A stretch of DNA of 64,000 nt from JBOZRQ01 sp050789255. Lineage in GTDB: Bacteria > Bacillota > Sulfobacillia > Symbiobacteriales > Symbiobacteriaceae. The notes below the pieces were generated by a model. The model was not told where the DNA came from. It was given only the letters and a program-made list of their open reading frames with translations, and did no database searches. Made by a program: the position numbers and the translations under genes. Positions 34,626 through 42,013 of this stretch are shown piece after piece. Location: assembly GCA_050789255.1 (NCBI GenBank), contig JBOZRQ010000046.1:239693-303692 (forward strand), in the 5' to 3' direction. Position 1 is the first letter of the stretch. Every line of letters starts with the position of its first letter.

Positions 34626-35833
34626 TTGACCGCCTCCAGCGCGATGGGTACTGTGACGACGAGGGTAAGTCCGATGGTACCGGGTGTGACAGAGATCTCC
34701 CCGCCCAAGGCGCGGGCCCGCTCTGCCATGGACTTCAGGCCAATGCCGGGCTCCAGGCTGGCAGGGGGGAGGCCGTCGTTGGAGATTTGCATGCGCAGGA
34801 GGTTTCCGCTCATGGTCAGCCTGGCCCTCACCTGCTTGGCACGGCCGTGGCGGTGGGCGTTGGTGAGCGACTCCTGGAAGATCCGGTAGAGCTGCTCCAG
34901 CCGGGCCGGGTCGGGCGGCAGAGCGGCGGCCGCCGCGTCGGCGCTAACCTCCACGCTTACGCCGGTGGCAATGCCGAAGTCCCTGCCCAGGCGGGTCAGC
35001 GCCTCCACGTCTACCTGCTGCTCCAGGCCGCTGGGGTGCAGCGCCCGGACCGCCCGCCGGGTCTCCAGGAGCGCCTCCCGGGCCATCTCCTCGCAGCGGG
35101 CAATGGTCTCGGCGGCCTGGTCGGGCGCCCGCTCCAGCAGGCGGCGGGCCGCCTGGGTCTGCACGACCAGGGCGGTCAGGGAGTGGGCCACGCTGTCGTG
35201 GATCTCGCGGGCCAGGCGCTGGCGCTCCTCCAGGACCGCCATCTCCTGCTGGCTTGCAATGCTGTCCCGGAGCTGCCGGTGCGCCCGTTCCAGCGCCGCC
35301 TGCGACTCGCTGAACTGCTTGAGGAGCTCGTCGGAGCGGCTCTTGGACTCAGTCAGATTGCGGGCCAGCAGGCCGGCGCCGCCGGCGAATGCCAGCAGCG
35401 AGGCATAGATCGCCACGGCGGCCACCGACCAGATTCCCGGCATGGAGGGCAGGGTCCGGAACCAGACCAGCGCCCAGCTGGCGCCGAGGAAGAGCGAGGT
35501 CGGGAGCCACTGCCGCCGCTCCATATTCACAAAGATGGAGAAAGCGGAGGGGTAGTAGAGGATCAGCATCGGACCACCCGGGTTCAGGTGCACGGTGGTC
35601 AGGCAAAGCACCGTGGTTGCGGCGATCTCCGCCCAGATCACCCGGGACTCCCATTTTGGGGGCACCGGGATCCAGCAGTTCAGGATCGCAGAGGAGGCAA
35701 TAAAAAAGGCCGCGCCGACGGCCAGAAGCGCCATGATGGGCAGCTCCCGATCGACGGTGGCCATGTAGATCGCAATAATGAGCACGGAGGTGACCGGGCG
35801 GGTTAGCGAGAGAAGGTTGCTTCTGCGATGCAT
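34622..35833 (-). CDS. Membrane sensor histidine kinase of the riboswitch-led operon
   Basis: The 403-residue kinase has about five membrane segments (residues 14-160), a coiled coil (165-200), the HisKA_3 box LEERQRLAREIHDSVAHS with H212, and an ATPase domain (GIGLKSMAERARALGG). It resembles DesK/LiaS-type kinases that sense the membrane. ATG 35833 lies 12 bases from GGAGG, and this ribosome site is inside a hairpin arm. The second gene of the operon. Confidence 0.92.
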   Translation of the reverse strand: MHRRSNLLSLTRPVTSVLIIAIYMATVDRELPIMALLAVGAAFFIASSAILNCWIPVPPKWESRVIWAEIAATTVLCLTTVHLNPGGPMLILYYPSAFSIFVNMERRQWLPTSLFLGASWALVWFRTLPSMPGIWSVAAVAIYASLLAFAGGAGLLARNLTESKSRSDELLKQFSESQAALERAHRQLRDSIASQQEMAVLEERQRLAREIHDSVAHSLTALVVQTQAARRLLERAPDQAAETIARCEEMAREALLETRRAVRALHPSGLEQQVDVEALTRLGRDFGIATGVSVEVSADAAAAALPPDPARLEQLYRIFQESLTNAHRHGRAKQVRARLTMSGNLLRMQISNDGLPPASLEPGIGLKSMAERARALGGEISVTPGTIGLTLVVTVPIALEAVK

Positions 35834-35835
35834 AA

Positions 35836-35869
35836 GGGCGAATCGCCTCCGGGGGGAGGAGATTCGCCC
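35836..35869 (-). promoter_or_regulatory. Hairpin covering the kinase ribosome site
   Basis: GGGCGAATC and GATTCGCCC, continued by CCTCC/GGAGG after one mismatch, form a 14-bp stem with a 4-base loop. On the minus strand the 3' arm contains the GGAGG used by the kinase ATG at 35833. Confidence 0.55.
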
Positions 35870-35897
35870 ATTCCTTACCGAAATCCTGTTCCTCTGC

Positions 35898-36113
35898 CTA
35901 GGCACTTGCGGAGGGGCGGGTCGTCGATTCGACCGATTCCCAAAGCTGGCGTGCGACCCGGACGAGGCCTCGACTGCCGATGCGTACCCCCAGCGATTCG
36001 ATCCGGTGCAGAAGGTCGGCGGTGTGCTGGGAGTCCTGATAGCTCATGAGCATAAGACGAACCCGAAGCGCGTTCAGCCTGGTCTCTGAGCTGGCCCTGA
36101 ATCGAGGTTGCAA
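35898..36113 (-). CDS. Small protein directly behind the cyclic-di-GMP riboswitch
   Basis: The 71-residue basic product starts at TTG 36113 with AAGGAGG 9 bases upstream and is the first frame after the riboswitch. The sequence is mostly helical (RLNALRVRLMLMSYQDSQ, then LLHRIESLGVRIGSRGLVRVARQLW). No family is recognised. It could be a short regulator or adaptor of the kinase encoded 64 bases downstream. A slightly different small frame on the same strand lacks a ribosome site. Confidence 0.6.
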   Translation of the reverse strand: MQPRFRASSETRLNALRVRLMLMSYQDSQHTADLLHRIESLGVRIGSRGLVRVARQLWESVESTTRPSASA

Positions 36114-36129
36114 CTCGTTTTTCCTCCTT

Positions 36130-36212
36130 CGGCAATCCCGCTGCCATAGCCCCGCGGGGCCTTAGGCCGGTGACTTTGCGGCCCCGGCTTTCGCCGGGTG
36201 TGCCTGTTCGGG
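36130..36212 (-). ncRNA. Cyclic-di-GMP-I (GEMM-I) riboswitch
   Basis: On the minus strand the conserved parts appear in order: CAGGCACACC, a stem closed by a GAAA tetraloop (CCGGCGAAAGCCGG), GCCGCAAAGTCACCGG, the 11-base tetraloop receptor halves CCTAAG and TATGG around a GC stem, and GGCAGCGGGATTGCCG. This is the GEMM-I aptamer in full. It ends 16 bases before the TTG of the 71-residue gene, right at the AAGGAGG, so control of translation initiation is likely. No T run follows. Confidence 0.93.
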
Positions 36213-36233
36213 TTGAGGTGAACTATTGTTTGT

Positions 36234-36262
36234 AGTATATGACACGACAGATTATTCTTCAA
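36234..36262 (-). promoter_or_regulatory. Promoter of the riboswitch operon
   Basis: On the minus strand TTGAAG and TATACT are separated by exactly 17 bases, placing the transcript start about 10 bases before the riboswitch aptamer. It shares the intergenic region with the divergent S51-like gene. Confidence 0.7.
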
Positions 36263-36332
36263 CATGTTCGGAGAAGATTTCCGACTTGTCACAGAGAAAC
36301 AAGACTGCAGTCCTACCGGAAGGAGAATCAAG

Positions 36333-37106
36333 ATGCGACAGCTCTTTTTGTACGGCGGCTACGCAGATAACTTTGCCGTGACCACCAATCCCTTTGTGAC
36401 GGCGGCTGGCGGCGCCGAGGCAAGGATCGCCGTCCTGTTCGTTTCCCCCGAGAGCGTGGAAAAGTTCGGAGGATGGTACCGGGACCAATGGCTGGGCATG
36501 GGCGCCGCCGAGGTGATTCCGGTTTGCCCGGCGCATGGGACTCTGGTCCTGGATCAGGCGGCCCTTCATACGCTGCGGACCTGCTCGGGCATCTTCATGT
36601 GCGGCGGCGACACCCGGAAGTACCGGGACATTTACGTGCGGAGCCAGGCGTGCGAGATTATCCGGGAGCGGTACCAATCCGGCGTTCCCTACGCCGGCGT
36701 TTCCGCCGGGGCGCTGCTCGCTCCGGACCGGTGCAGCATCTGGGGTGACCGCCTGACCACGGCGGAGAACCGGCTGACCTTGCGGGGCAGCGAGGATGGC
36801 TGCGATGCGGAGCTGGAGACCGGAGAGGGGCTGGGCCTGCTGCCCGGGTGCATCACCGAGGCGCACTTCACCGAGCAGAGCGGCTTCACCCGCCTGGCAG
36901 TCGCCATGGAACGGGAGTCCATGGCCGAAGGCCTTGGTTTCGATGACCCGATCTGCGTACATATTCAAAATGAGTCGCTGATCACCGTGACCGGCCGTGG
37001 CACGGCCTGCCGGCTAGTGCGCAACTCCGACGGGCATCTGACTGTGCAGAGGCTGGAGCCCGGGCAGTCTGTCGCTATTGGGAATCCACGTAGAGGTGCT
37101 CAATGA
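36333..37106 (+). CDS. S51/cyanophycinase-like peptidase
   Basis: The 257-residue product is of the class-I glutamine-amidotransferase-like peptidase fold: IFMCGGDTRKYRDIY, then the nucleophile elbow GVSAGALL with Ser, and GLGLLPGCITEAHFTE with the catalytic His region. Members cleave cyanophycin or Asp-dipeptides (PepE). ATG 36333 has AAGGAG upstream. Its 3' end overlaps the convergent membrane gene by 32 bases. Confidence 0.87.
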   Translation: MRQLFLYGGYADNFAVTTNPFVTAAGGAEARIAVLFVSPESVEKFGGWYRDQWLGMGAAEVIPVCPAHGTLVLDQAALHTLRTCSGIFMCGGDTRKYRDIYVRSQACEIIRERYQSGVPYAGVSAGALLAPDRCSIWGDRLTTAENRLTLRGSEDGCDAELETGEGLGLLPGCITEAHFTEQSGFTRLAVAMERESMAEGLGFDDPICVHIQNESLITVTGRGTACRLVRNSDGHLTVQRLEPGQSVAIGNPRRGAQ

Positions 37107-37557
37107 AAGCCCGGGTTGGCCTCTGCGGGTCCACCACGAGGGTGACTGACTCCCCTTCCCACAACGCCTTGGTTCTGGCCGTCTTGTGCAGGGGGTTGCC
37201 CCCCTGGTACACCGTTCCCTCGTGGCTGTACTGAAAGTCCGCCCGTCCCCGGTCCTTATAAAACCAAACGCTTGTGACCACGCCGTCGACCCGGACACCC
37301 TGCTCGAAGACGCTTCGAATCGTTGAGATCCGCCAGAACAGGCCGGGAATGCCTACCCCAACTGCGGCGAGAGCAAACCAGAAGAAGAACGGCGCCCCAG
37401 CTTCACCCATCAGCGGGTCCACCCCGCGAGCCTGAGGCACGATCCCCAGATACACAATGGCAGGGTAGGTCACCATGCCGACCAGAATTAGCACCACGCC
37501 AAGAAAGGCCCAGTAGTCCGTCCATACAATTCGCCCTACGGATGGAACAGCCCGCAT
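37075..37557 (-). CDS. DUF3592-like membrane protein
   Basis: The 160-residue protein has two membrane segments (WAFLGVVLILVGMVTYPAIV and PFFFWFALAAVGVGIPGLFW) and a C-terminal beta domain with GVVTSVWFYKDRGRADFQYS, YQGGNPLHKTART and GESVTLVVDPQRPTRAFIEH. This order (membrane segment, then a short beta domain with VxYxPxxP-like end) resembles DUF3592 proteins. The function is unknown. ATG 37557 has GGGGGCGAGAGG before it. Confidence 0.65.
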   Translation of the reverse strand: MRAVPSVGRIVWTDYWAFLGVVLILVGMVTYPAIVYLGIVPQARGVDPLMGEAGAPFFFWFALAAVGVGIPGLFWRISTIRSVFEQGVRVDGVVTSVWFYKDRGRADFQYSHEGTVYQGGNPLHKTARTKALWEGESVTLVVDPQRPTRAFIEHLYVDSQ

Positions 37558-37633
37558 CCTCTCGCCCCCAACGGTAAGGTTAAGTAGTACTGATACATAG
37601 ACGGTTCGATGACGCCACAAGTTCTGGCACGCG

Positions 37634-37670
37634 AAAACGCAACAGCGGGAGGCACCGTATGCCTCCCGCT
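37634..37670 (-). terminator. Rho-independent terminator
   Basis: AGCGGGAGGCA and TGCCTCCCGCT (37644-37654, 37660-37670) pair, with GTTGCGTTTT after the stem on the minus strand. Confidence 0.85.
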
Positions 37671-37685
37671 TCGTTATGTAGGGAC

Positions 37686-38147
37686 TTACAGTGCCTTCAT
37701 GGCGGCGAAGACGCCCGAGTCGAGCTTCTCCTTCAGGGCCTTGTCGTAGGTGACATCGTACTCGGGCTCCTGGGTGATCTTACCGCCCCAGAAGGTGACG
37801 TCGCGCACGGCCTTCACCTTGATCTCGGCGCAGCCGAGCTTGATGGAGACCCCCTCCAGGTTCTCGGAAACCACGGCGCCGGTGCCTTCAATGGTGTGGC
37901 ACGCCCCGTGCGCCAGGATCGTAATGAGCACCCGCTCGTCGGCACGGATGTTCGCCATGACCCGGCCCTTGGCGTCGGCGGCCAGGCGGACGGTATGATC
38001 GTTGGCGGCGTACACCCAGGTAATGGCGTTATTCGTGGGCCAGTTGGTTTCAGCGTCGAGTGTGGTTACGATGACCAGCCGCGGCCCTTGCAGATACTGG
38101 ACCAGCTCCTGAGACAGTTGGTTGGCCGCTCCGTTAGCGGTCGCCAT
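37686..38147 (-). CDS. Pyridoxamine 5'-phosphate oxidase-like FMN-binding protein
   Basis: The 153-residue split-barrel protein contains LVIVTTLDAETNWPTNNAITWVYA, VRLAADAKGRVMANIRADERV and ACHTIEGTGAVV, the pattern of small PNPOx-like flavoproteins that reduce or bind small ligands. I recognise no specific branch. ATG 38147 has GGGGGGAA upstream. It is a single gene with its own terminator and a -10-like TACAAT upstream. Confidence 0.8.
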   Translation of the reverse strand: MATANGAANQLSQELVQYLQGPRLVIVTTLDAETNWPTNNAITWVYAANDHTVRLAADAKGRVMANIRADERVLITILAHGACHTIEGTGAVVSENLEGVSIKLGCAEIKVKAVRDVTFWGGKITQEPEYDVTYDKALKEKLDSGVFAAMKAL

Positions 38148-38275
38148 AGACAGTTCCCCCCGCACCTCGTGAGTAGTTTCTCTATTGTACCATACCCTTG
38201 GTACTCGTGTTCACATGCGCGACAGGAGCCGTCCGCCTGCGTGGAGAAGTGACGTTACCAGGCAGGTGAAACACC

Positions 38276-39982
38276 TTGAAGGAACAGATTCTTCGCATAC
38301 GCATGCAGGACGCTTCCCACTCCTATGAACCCCTTCCGGAGGAGTACCGGCTGCTGGGTGGCCGGGCCTTGACCTCCCGGATTGTTGCCGACGAGGTCGA
38401 CCCGTTGGCTGACCCCCTGGGGCCGAGCAACAAGCTTGTGTTGGCGCCCGGTCTGCTCTCGGGCTCGGTCGTCTCCAGCTCGAGCCGGATCTCGGCGGGC
38501 GCCAAGAGCCCGCTTACCGGGGGCATCAAGGAGTCCAACGCCGGCGGCAACACCGGCTGGCGTCTGGCCCAGCACGGCATCCGCGCCGTGATTGTGGAGG
38601 GGCAGCCCGAGCACGGCACCTGGCAGATCGCCATCATCGGGCCGCAAGGGTGCCGCCTGGAGCCCGCCGGCGACCTGGTCGGACTGGGGACCTACGAGAC
38701 GGCGGCCCGCCTGTTTGAGCGTTTCGGCAAGAAGGCAGCCCTGGCGGTAATCGGCCAGGCCGGCGAGCAGCTCATGAACGTGGCGGGCATCAGCAATACC
38801 GACCCCGAAGGGCGTCCCAGCCGGATCTGCGCCCGGGGCGGCATGGGCGCCGTCATGGGCTCGAAGGGCCTGAAGGCCGTGGTGGTGCTCGACCCCGGTC
38901 CCAACGTCACCCCGGATATCATCGACCTGCCCATGTGGCGGGAGGAGTCGAAGGGCTACCTCAAGGTTCTGCGGGAGTCTCCGGCCATCGACCGCTACCG
39001 CAAAATCGGCACGGCGGGCACCCTGGAGTTCGTCAACAAGCTGGGCGGCCTGCCGATCCGCAACTTTAGCCGCGGGCAGGACCCGGCCACCGAGGCGATC
39101 ACCGGCAGCCGCATGGCCGAGATCATGACCCTGCGCGGCGGCCAGCCGACCCACTCCTGCATGACGGGCTGCGCGATCCAGTGCTCGAACGTGTGGGTGG
39201 ACCCGCAGGGCAAGGAGGTCGCCTCCTCGATGGAGTTCGAGTCCAACACCCTGCTGGGCGCCAACCTGGAGATTTTCGACTTCGATGCGATCGCCCGGTT
39301 TACCCAGCAGTGCAATGACCTGGGCATCGACACGATCGAGACGGGCGGCGCCATCGGCGTGGCCATGCAGGGCGGGGTGCTCCGTTTTGGCGACGTGGAT
39401 GGCGTCCTGAACCTCTTCGATGAGATGCGCAAGGGCACGGTGCTGGGCAAGCTGGTCGGCGCCGGCGCCACCACCGTGGGCCGGGTACTCGGCGTCCGGG
39501 AGGTCGCGGCGGTCAAGGGCCAGGTCATGGCCGCCTACGACCCGCGCGTCATCAAGGGCAACGGCGTCACCTATGCCACCAGCCCCATGGGCGCCGACCA
39601 TACCGCCGGGAACACCGTGGGCGCCAAGGTCGACCACCTTGACCCCAAGGGCAAGGTCGAACTGAGCCGGGAGATTCAGGTCGTCGCGACGATCCTGGAC
39701 ATTCTGGGCTTCTGCAACTTTACCCGGGCGGTCTACGCCACCTCGGCCGAGCAGATGCGGGGGCTCTTCGCCGCACGCTTTGGCGTCAGGGTGACGGATG
39801 AGCAGATCCGGGATCTGGCGCTGCAAACGATTCGCCGTGAAGTCGCCTTCAACCGGGCCGCCGGACTGGGGCCGGGCACGGACCGCCTCCCGGAGTGGAT
39901 GCGCACGCGGGGGCTGCCGCCCCATGAGAGCGTGTTCGACATTCCTGACGAGGAGTTGGACCGCATATGGATGGAGGCGTAA
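38276..39982 (+). CDS. Aldehyde ferredoxin oxidoreductase-family tungsten/molybdenum enzyme
   Basis: The 568-residue product has the AOR layout: N-terminal pterin domain (LGGRALTSRIV, SGSVVSSSSRISAGAKSPLTG), the GRPSRICARGGMGAVMGSKGLKA region split over two lines, and [4Fe-4S] ligands C295, C299, C303 (CMTGCAIQC) and C480 (GFCNF). These enzymes oxidise aldehydes or reduce acids using tungsten-bis-pterin and ferredoxin. TTG 38276 has AGGTGA upstream. The next gene is MoaD-like and a ferredoxin gene follows, both fitting partners. Confidence 0.93.
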   Translation: MKEQILRIRMQDASHSYEPLPEEYRLLGGRALTSRIVADEVDPLADPLGPSNKLVLAPGLLSGSVVSSSSRISAGAKSPLTGGIKESNAGGNTGWRLAQHGIRAVIVEGQPEHGTWQIAIIGPQGCRLEPAGDLVGLGTYETAARLFERFGKKAALAVIGQAGEQLMNVAGISNTDPEGRPSRICARGGMGAVMGSKGLKAVVVLDPGPNVTPDIIDLPMWREESKGYLKVLRESPAIDRYRKIGTAGTLEFVNKLGGLPIRNFSRGQDPATEAITGSRMAEIMTLRGGQPTHSCMTGCAIQCSNVWVDPQGKEVASSMEFESNTLLGANLEIFDFDAIARFTQQCNDLGIDTIETGGAIGVAMQGGVLRFGDVDGVLNLFDEMRKGTVLGKLVGAGATTVGRVLGVREVAAVKGQVMAAYDPRVIKGNGVTYATSPMGADHTAGNTVGAKVDHLDPKGKVELSREIQVVATILDILGFCNFTRAVYATSAEQMRGLFAARFGVRVTDEQIRDLALQTIRREVAFNRAAGLGPGTDRLPEWMRTRGLPPHESVFDIPDEELDRIWMEA

Positions 39983-40200
39983 CCATACGCCTGGAGGTGT
40001 ACCTGCCCTTCCGGCGGCAGCGCATCTGGCGGGGTGAGGAGGCGGTGCCGGCCGGCCTGCGAGCAGGCGACCTCCCCGGGCATCTGGGGCTGACCGAGCC
40101 GGAGCTGGCGGTGCTGGTGAACGGCAGGCATGTCGACCAATCGACGGTGCTCCAGTCCGGTGACGAGGTTGCGGTGCTGAGACAGGCCGAAGGCGGATGA
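39967..40200 (+). CDS. MoaD/ThiS-like sulfur carrier beside the AOR gene
   Basis: The 77-residue beta-grasp protein (IRLEVYLPFRRQRIWRG, VLVNGRHVDQSTVLQSGDEV) ends in the diagnostic Gly-Gly. It overlaps the AOR gene by 16 bases. MoaD supplies sulfur for the pterin dithiolene; a copy dedicated to the tungsten pterin of this AOR is a reasonable inference. It is shorter than most MoaD. Confidence 0.85.
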   Translation: MDGGVTIRLEVYLPFRRQRIWRGEEAVPAGLRAGDLPGHLGLTEPELAVLVNGRHVDQSTVLQSGDEVAVLRQAEGG

Positions 40201-40256
40201 ATACGGCCTTCATAAGCAGGGGTAATCTAACCGGGTCGCAGAAGCTGTGACAAGAC

Positions 40257-40271
40257 TGAGAATCACTCTCA
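40257..40271. promoter_or_regulatory. Fur-like box
   Basis: TGAGAAT-C-ACTCTCA is a 7-1-7 inverted repeat with one arm mismatch, like the Fur/PerR pattern TGATAATNATTATCA. It lies 41 bases before the -35 of the ferredoxin promoter. Confidence 0.45.
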
Positions 40272-40311
40272 TTGATAACCAAACTCATCCAGAAAAAGTG
40301 GCTCCAAACCC

Positions 40312-40341
40312 TTGACGCACCCGGATTTGAGTCGGTATGCT
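40312..40341 (+). promoter_or_regulatory. Sigma-A-type promoter of the ferredoxin gene
   Basis: TTGACG (40312-40317) and TATGCT (40336-40341) are 18 bases apart. A leader of about 105 bases follows before the start codon; I see no known riboswitch in it. Confidence 0.7.
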
Positions 40342-40457
40342 AGATCGTGTTGAGGGTTCCATTCGCGGTTATTATGGTACCCAAGGCATTGTGTTTGTGA
40401 CCATTGTCAGCGGGTCGCTGGCTTAAAGGTTTCCACTATCTGAAGGGGGTTACCACC

Positions 40458-40745
40458 GTGGCCGTTAAGATTATCGACACCTGCATCTCCTGCGGCGCCT
40501 GCGAGCCCGAGTGCCCGAACGAGGCTATCACTCCTGGCGATTCCATTTACGTCATCGATCCCGACAAGTGCACCGAGTGCTACGGCTTCTACGGCGAGTC
40601 CCAGTGCATCTCGGTCTGCCCGGTCGAGTCCATCGTCCCCGACGAGGACAACCCGGACGACACCGACAGCCTGGTCGCCAAGTTCAACAAGCTGCATCCC
40701 GGCGCCGACCTCAAGAACACCGATTCCTGGGTCAAGCCCGGCTAA
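40458..40745 (+). CDS. 2[4Fe-4S] ferredoxin (YfhL-like)
   Basis: The 95-residue product has two cluster motifs: CISCGACEPECP and CTECYGFYGESQCISVCP. The insertion between the cysteines of the second motif is that of YfhL/Allochromatium-type ferredoxins with unusually low potential, suited to AOR chemistry. The acidic C-terminal tail is extra. GTG 40458 has GGGGG upstream. A Fur-like box upstream suggests iron control. Confidence 0.93.
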   Translation: MAVKIIDTCISCGACEPECPNEAITPGDSIYVIDPDKCTECYGFYGESQCISVCPVESIVPDEDNPDDTDSLVAKFNKLHPGADLKNTDSWVKPG

Positions 40746-40758
40746 ACCACGCCTCTAC

Positions 40759-40787
40759 GAGACGGCCTACGCAGGCCGTCTCTTTTT
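40759..40787 (+). terminator. Rho-independent terminator
   Basis: GAGACGGCCT / AGGCCGTCTC with a 4-base loop, then T5. Confidence 0.93.
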
Positions 40788-40884
40788 ATCTACGTCAGGT
40801 TGTTACTTTTGTCCAAAGGACTTTTAGGAATACGCAGGCAATAGCAATGGAGCAGAGCCCATTCCCCCGCAGAGGAGGCCGTCC

Positions 40885-41343
40885 ATGCTGGCGTTTGATA
40901 TCTACCACCACTGGGAGACCGACCTTCGTCCGTTGACGATCAGCGCCTTGAAGCGTATGACTCCCGAGCAACTGGCATGGAAGCCCCCCGGGTGGAACCG
41001 CAGCGCCTGGGACCTGGCGGTACATATGGCCGACTGTGAATGGCACTGGATCTACCGAAACGCCCTGCAAAGGGAGCCGTGGAGCACCCGGTGGGACCCC
41101 AACCGCTTCGCTGACCTGACCGAACTGCTGGAGTTCTGGGGTCAGATCCACCGCAGTACGGTCGAGTGGCTGAAGGACGCCCCGCTCTCGGAGCTGAACC
41201 GCAAATACGCCATGCCGTATGCGGAGCACCCCTTCGCCACGATGAACTGGCTCGTTTACCATGTGATGGAGCACGAGATCCACCACCGCGGCCAGATCTT
41301 CATGCTCATGCGGATGCAGGGGATCAACCCGCCGGAAATCTGA
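40885..41343 (+). CDS. DinB-family protein
   Basis: The 152-residue four-helix bundle has the DinB metal pattern: His in SAWDLAVHMADCE and the HEIHHRGQ motif near the C-terminus. DinB-superfamily members include bacillithiol and mycothiol transferases; the substrate here is unknown. ATG 40885 has AGAGGAGG upstream. It stands between two terminators as a single-gene unit. Confidence 0.9.
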   Translation: MLAFDIYHHWETDLRPLTISALKRMTPEQLAWKPPGWNRSAWDLAVHMADCEWHWIYRNALQREPWSTRWDPNRFADLTELLEFWGQIHRSTVEWLKDAPLSELNRKYAMPYAEHPFATMNWLVYHVMEHEIHHRGQIFMLMRMQGINPPEI

Positions 41344-41360
41344 ACCAGGGGAAACACACG

Positions 41361-41388
41361 CCAGGGACGAAGTTCGTCCCTGGTTTTT
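41361..41388 (+). terminator. Rho-independent terminator
   Basis: CCAGGGACGAA (41361-41371) pairs with TTCGTCCCTGG (41373-41383), followed by T5. Confidence 0.93.
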
Positions 41389-41464
41389 GCTTGATCACTG
41401 AACCTGCTGGGGCCGGGGCGGGTAGATAGGGCAGAGAAGATCGCTGTGAAGGAGGTGGCCGCGC

Positions 41465-42013
41465 TTGAATGACGATGCGTTCCGCCAACTGGTGGAGCCG
41501 CACCTGGCGAAGGCCTACCGGATCGCCTGCCTGATTCTGCTGGACCGGGAGTTGGCGCGGGATGCCGTGCAGGAGGCGCTGATCCGGGCCTACCGCTCCT
41601 GGCCCAGGTTTCGCCCAGGCGAGTCGGCTGGGCCATGGCTGAACCGGATCGTGGTGAATGAGGCCCGCCGGATGCTGGGCCGAAGCCGGCGTCAGCCTGC
41701 CCTGCTGGGCGAGGTGCCGTCACTGGTGGGGCCTGTGGAGGATTCTCCCGAGTATGCAGCGCTGGCAAGGGAGGAGCGGGAGCAGCTCTGGCGGGCGATT
41801 GCCGGCCTGGGGGAGCTCCAGCGCACGGTCCTGGTGCTGCGGTATTATCAGCAGATGAGCGAGGATGAGATGGCCGCGGTGCTGGACGTGAGCCCGGGCA
41901 CGGTGAAGTCCCGGCTGCACAACGCACGGAAGCAACTGGAGCAGCGGCTGCGCGGGGAGCCACCCGAGGGTGGCTTACTGAAACACCTGTGGGGGAGGAT
42001 GCGCAATGCTTGA
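41465..42013 (+). CDS. ECF-type RNA polymerase sigma factor
   Basis: The 182-residue sigma factor has region 2 (RIACLILLDRELARDAVQEALIRAYRSW, broken here for length) and region 4 (ELQRTVLVLRYYQQMSEDEM, then LDVSPGTVKSRLHNARKQLE). It should direct polymerase to a small set of promoters. It starts at TTG 41465 behind GGAGGTGG. The downstream gene overlaps it by 8 bases and encodes a membrane protein likely to be its anti-sigma partner. Confidence 0.92.
   Translation: MNDDAFRQLVEPHLAKAYRIACLILLDRELARDAVQEALIRAYRSWPRFRPGESAGPWLNRIVVNEARRMLGRSRRQPALLGEVPSLVGPVEDSPEYAALAREEREQLWRAIAGLGELQRTVLVLRYYQQMSEDEMAAVLDVSPGTVKSRLHNARKQLEQRLRGEPPEGGLLKHLWGRMRNA

Noticed and set aside
38255..40288. Minus-strand open frame of 677 codons
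   Set aside because: It is antisense to the AOR and MoaD-like genes and has no motif of its own.
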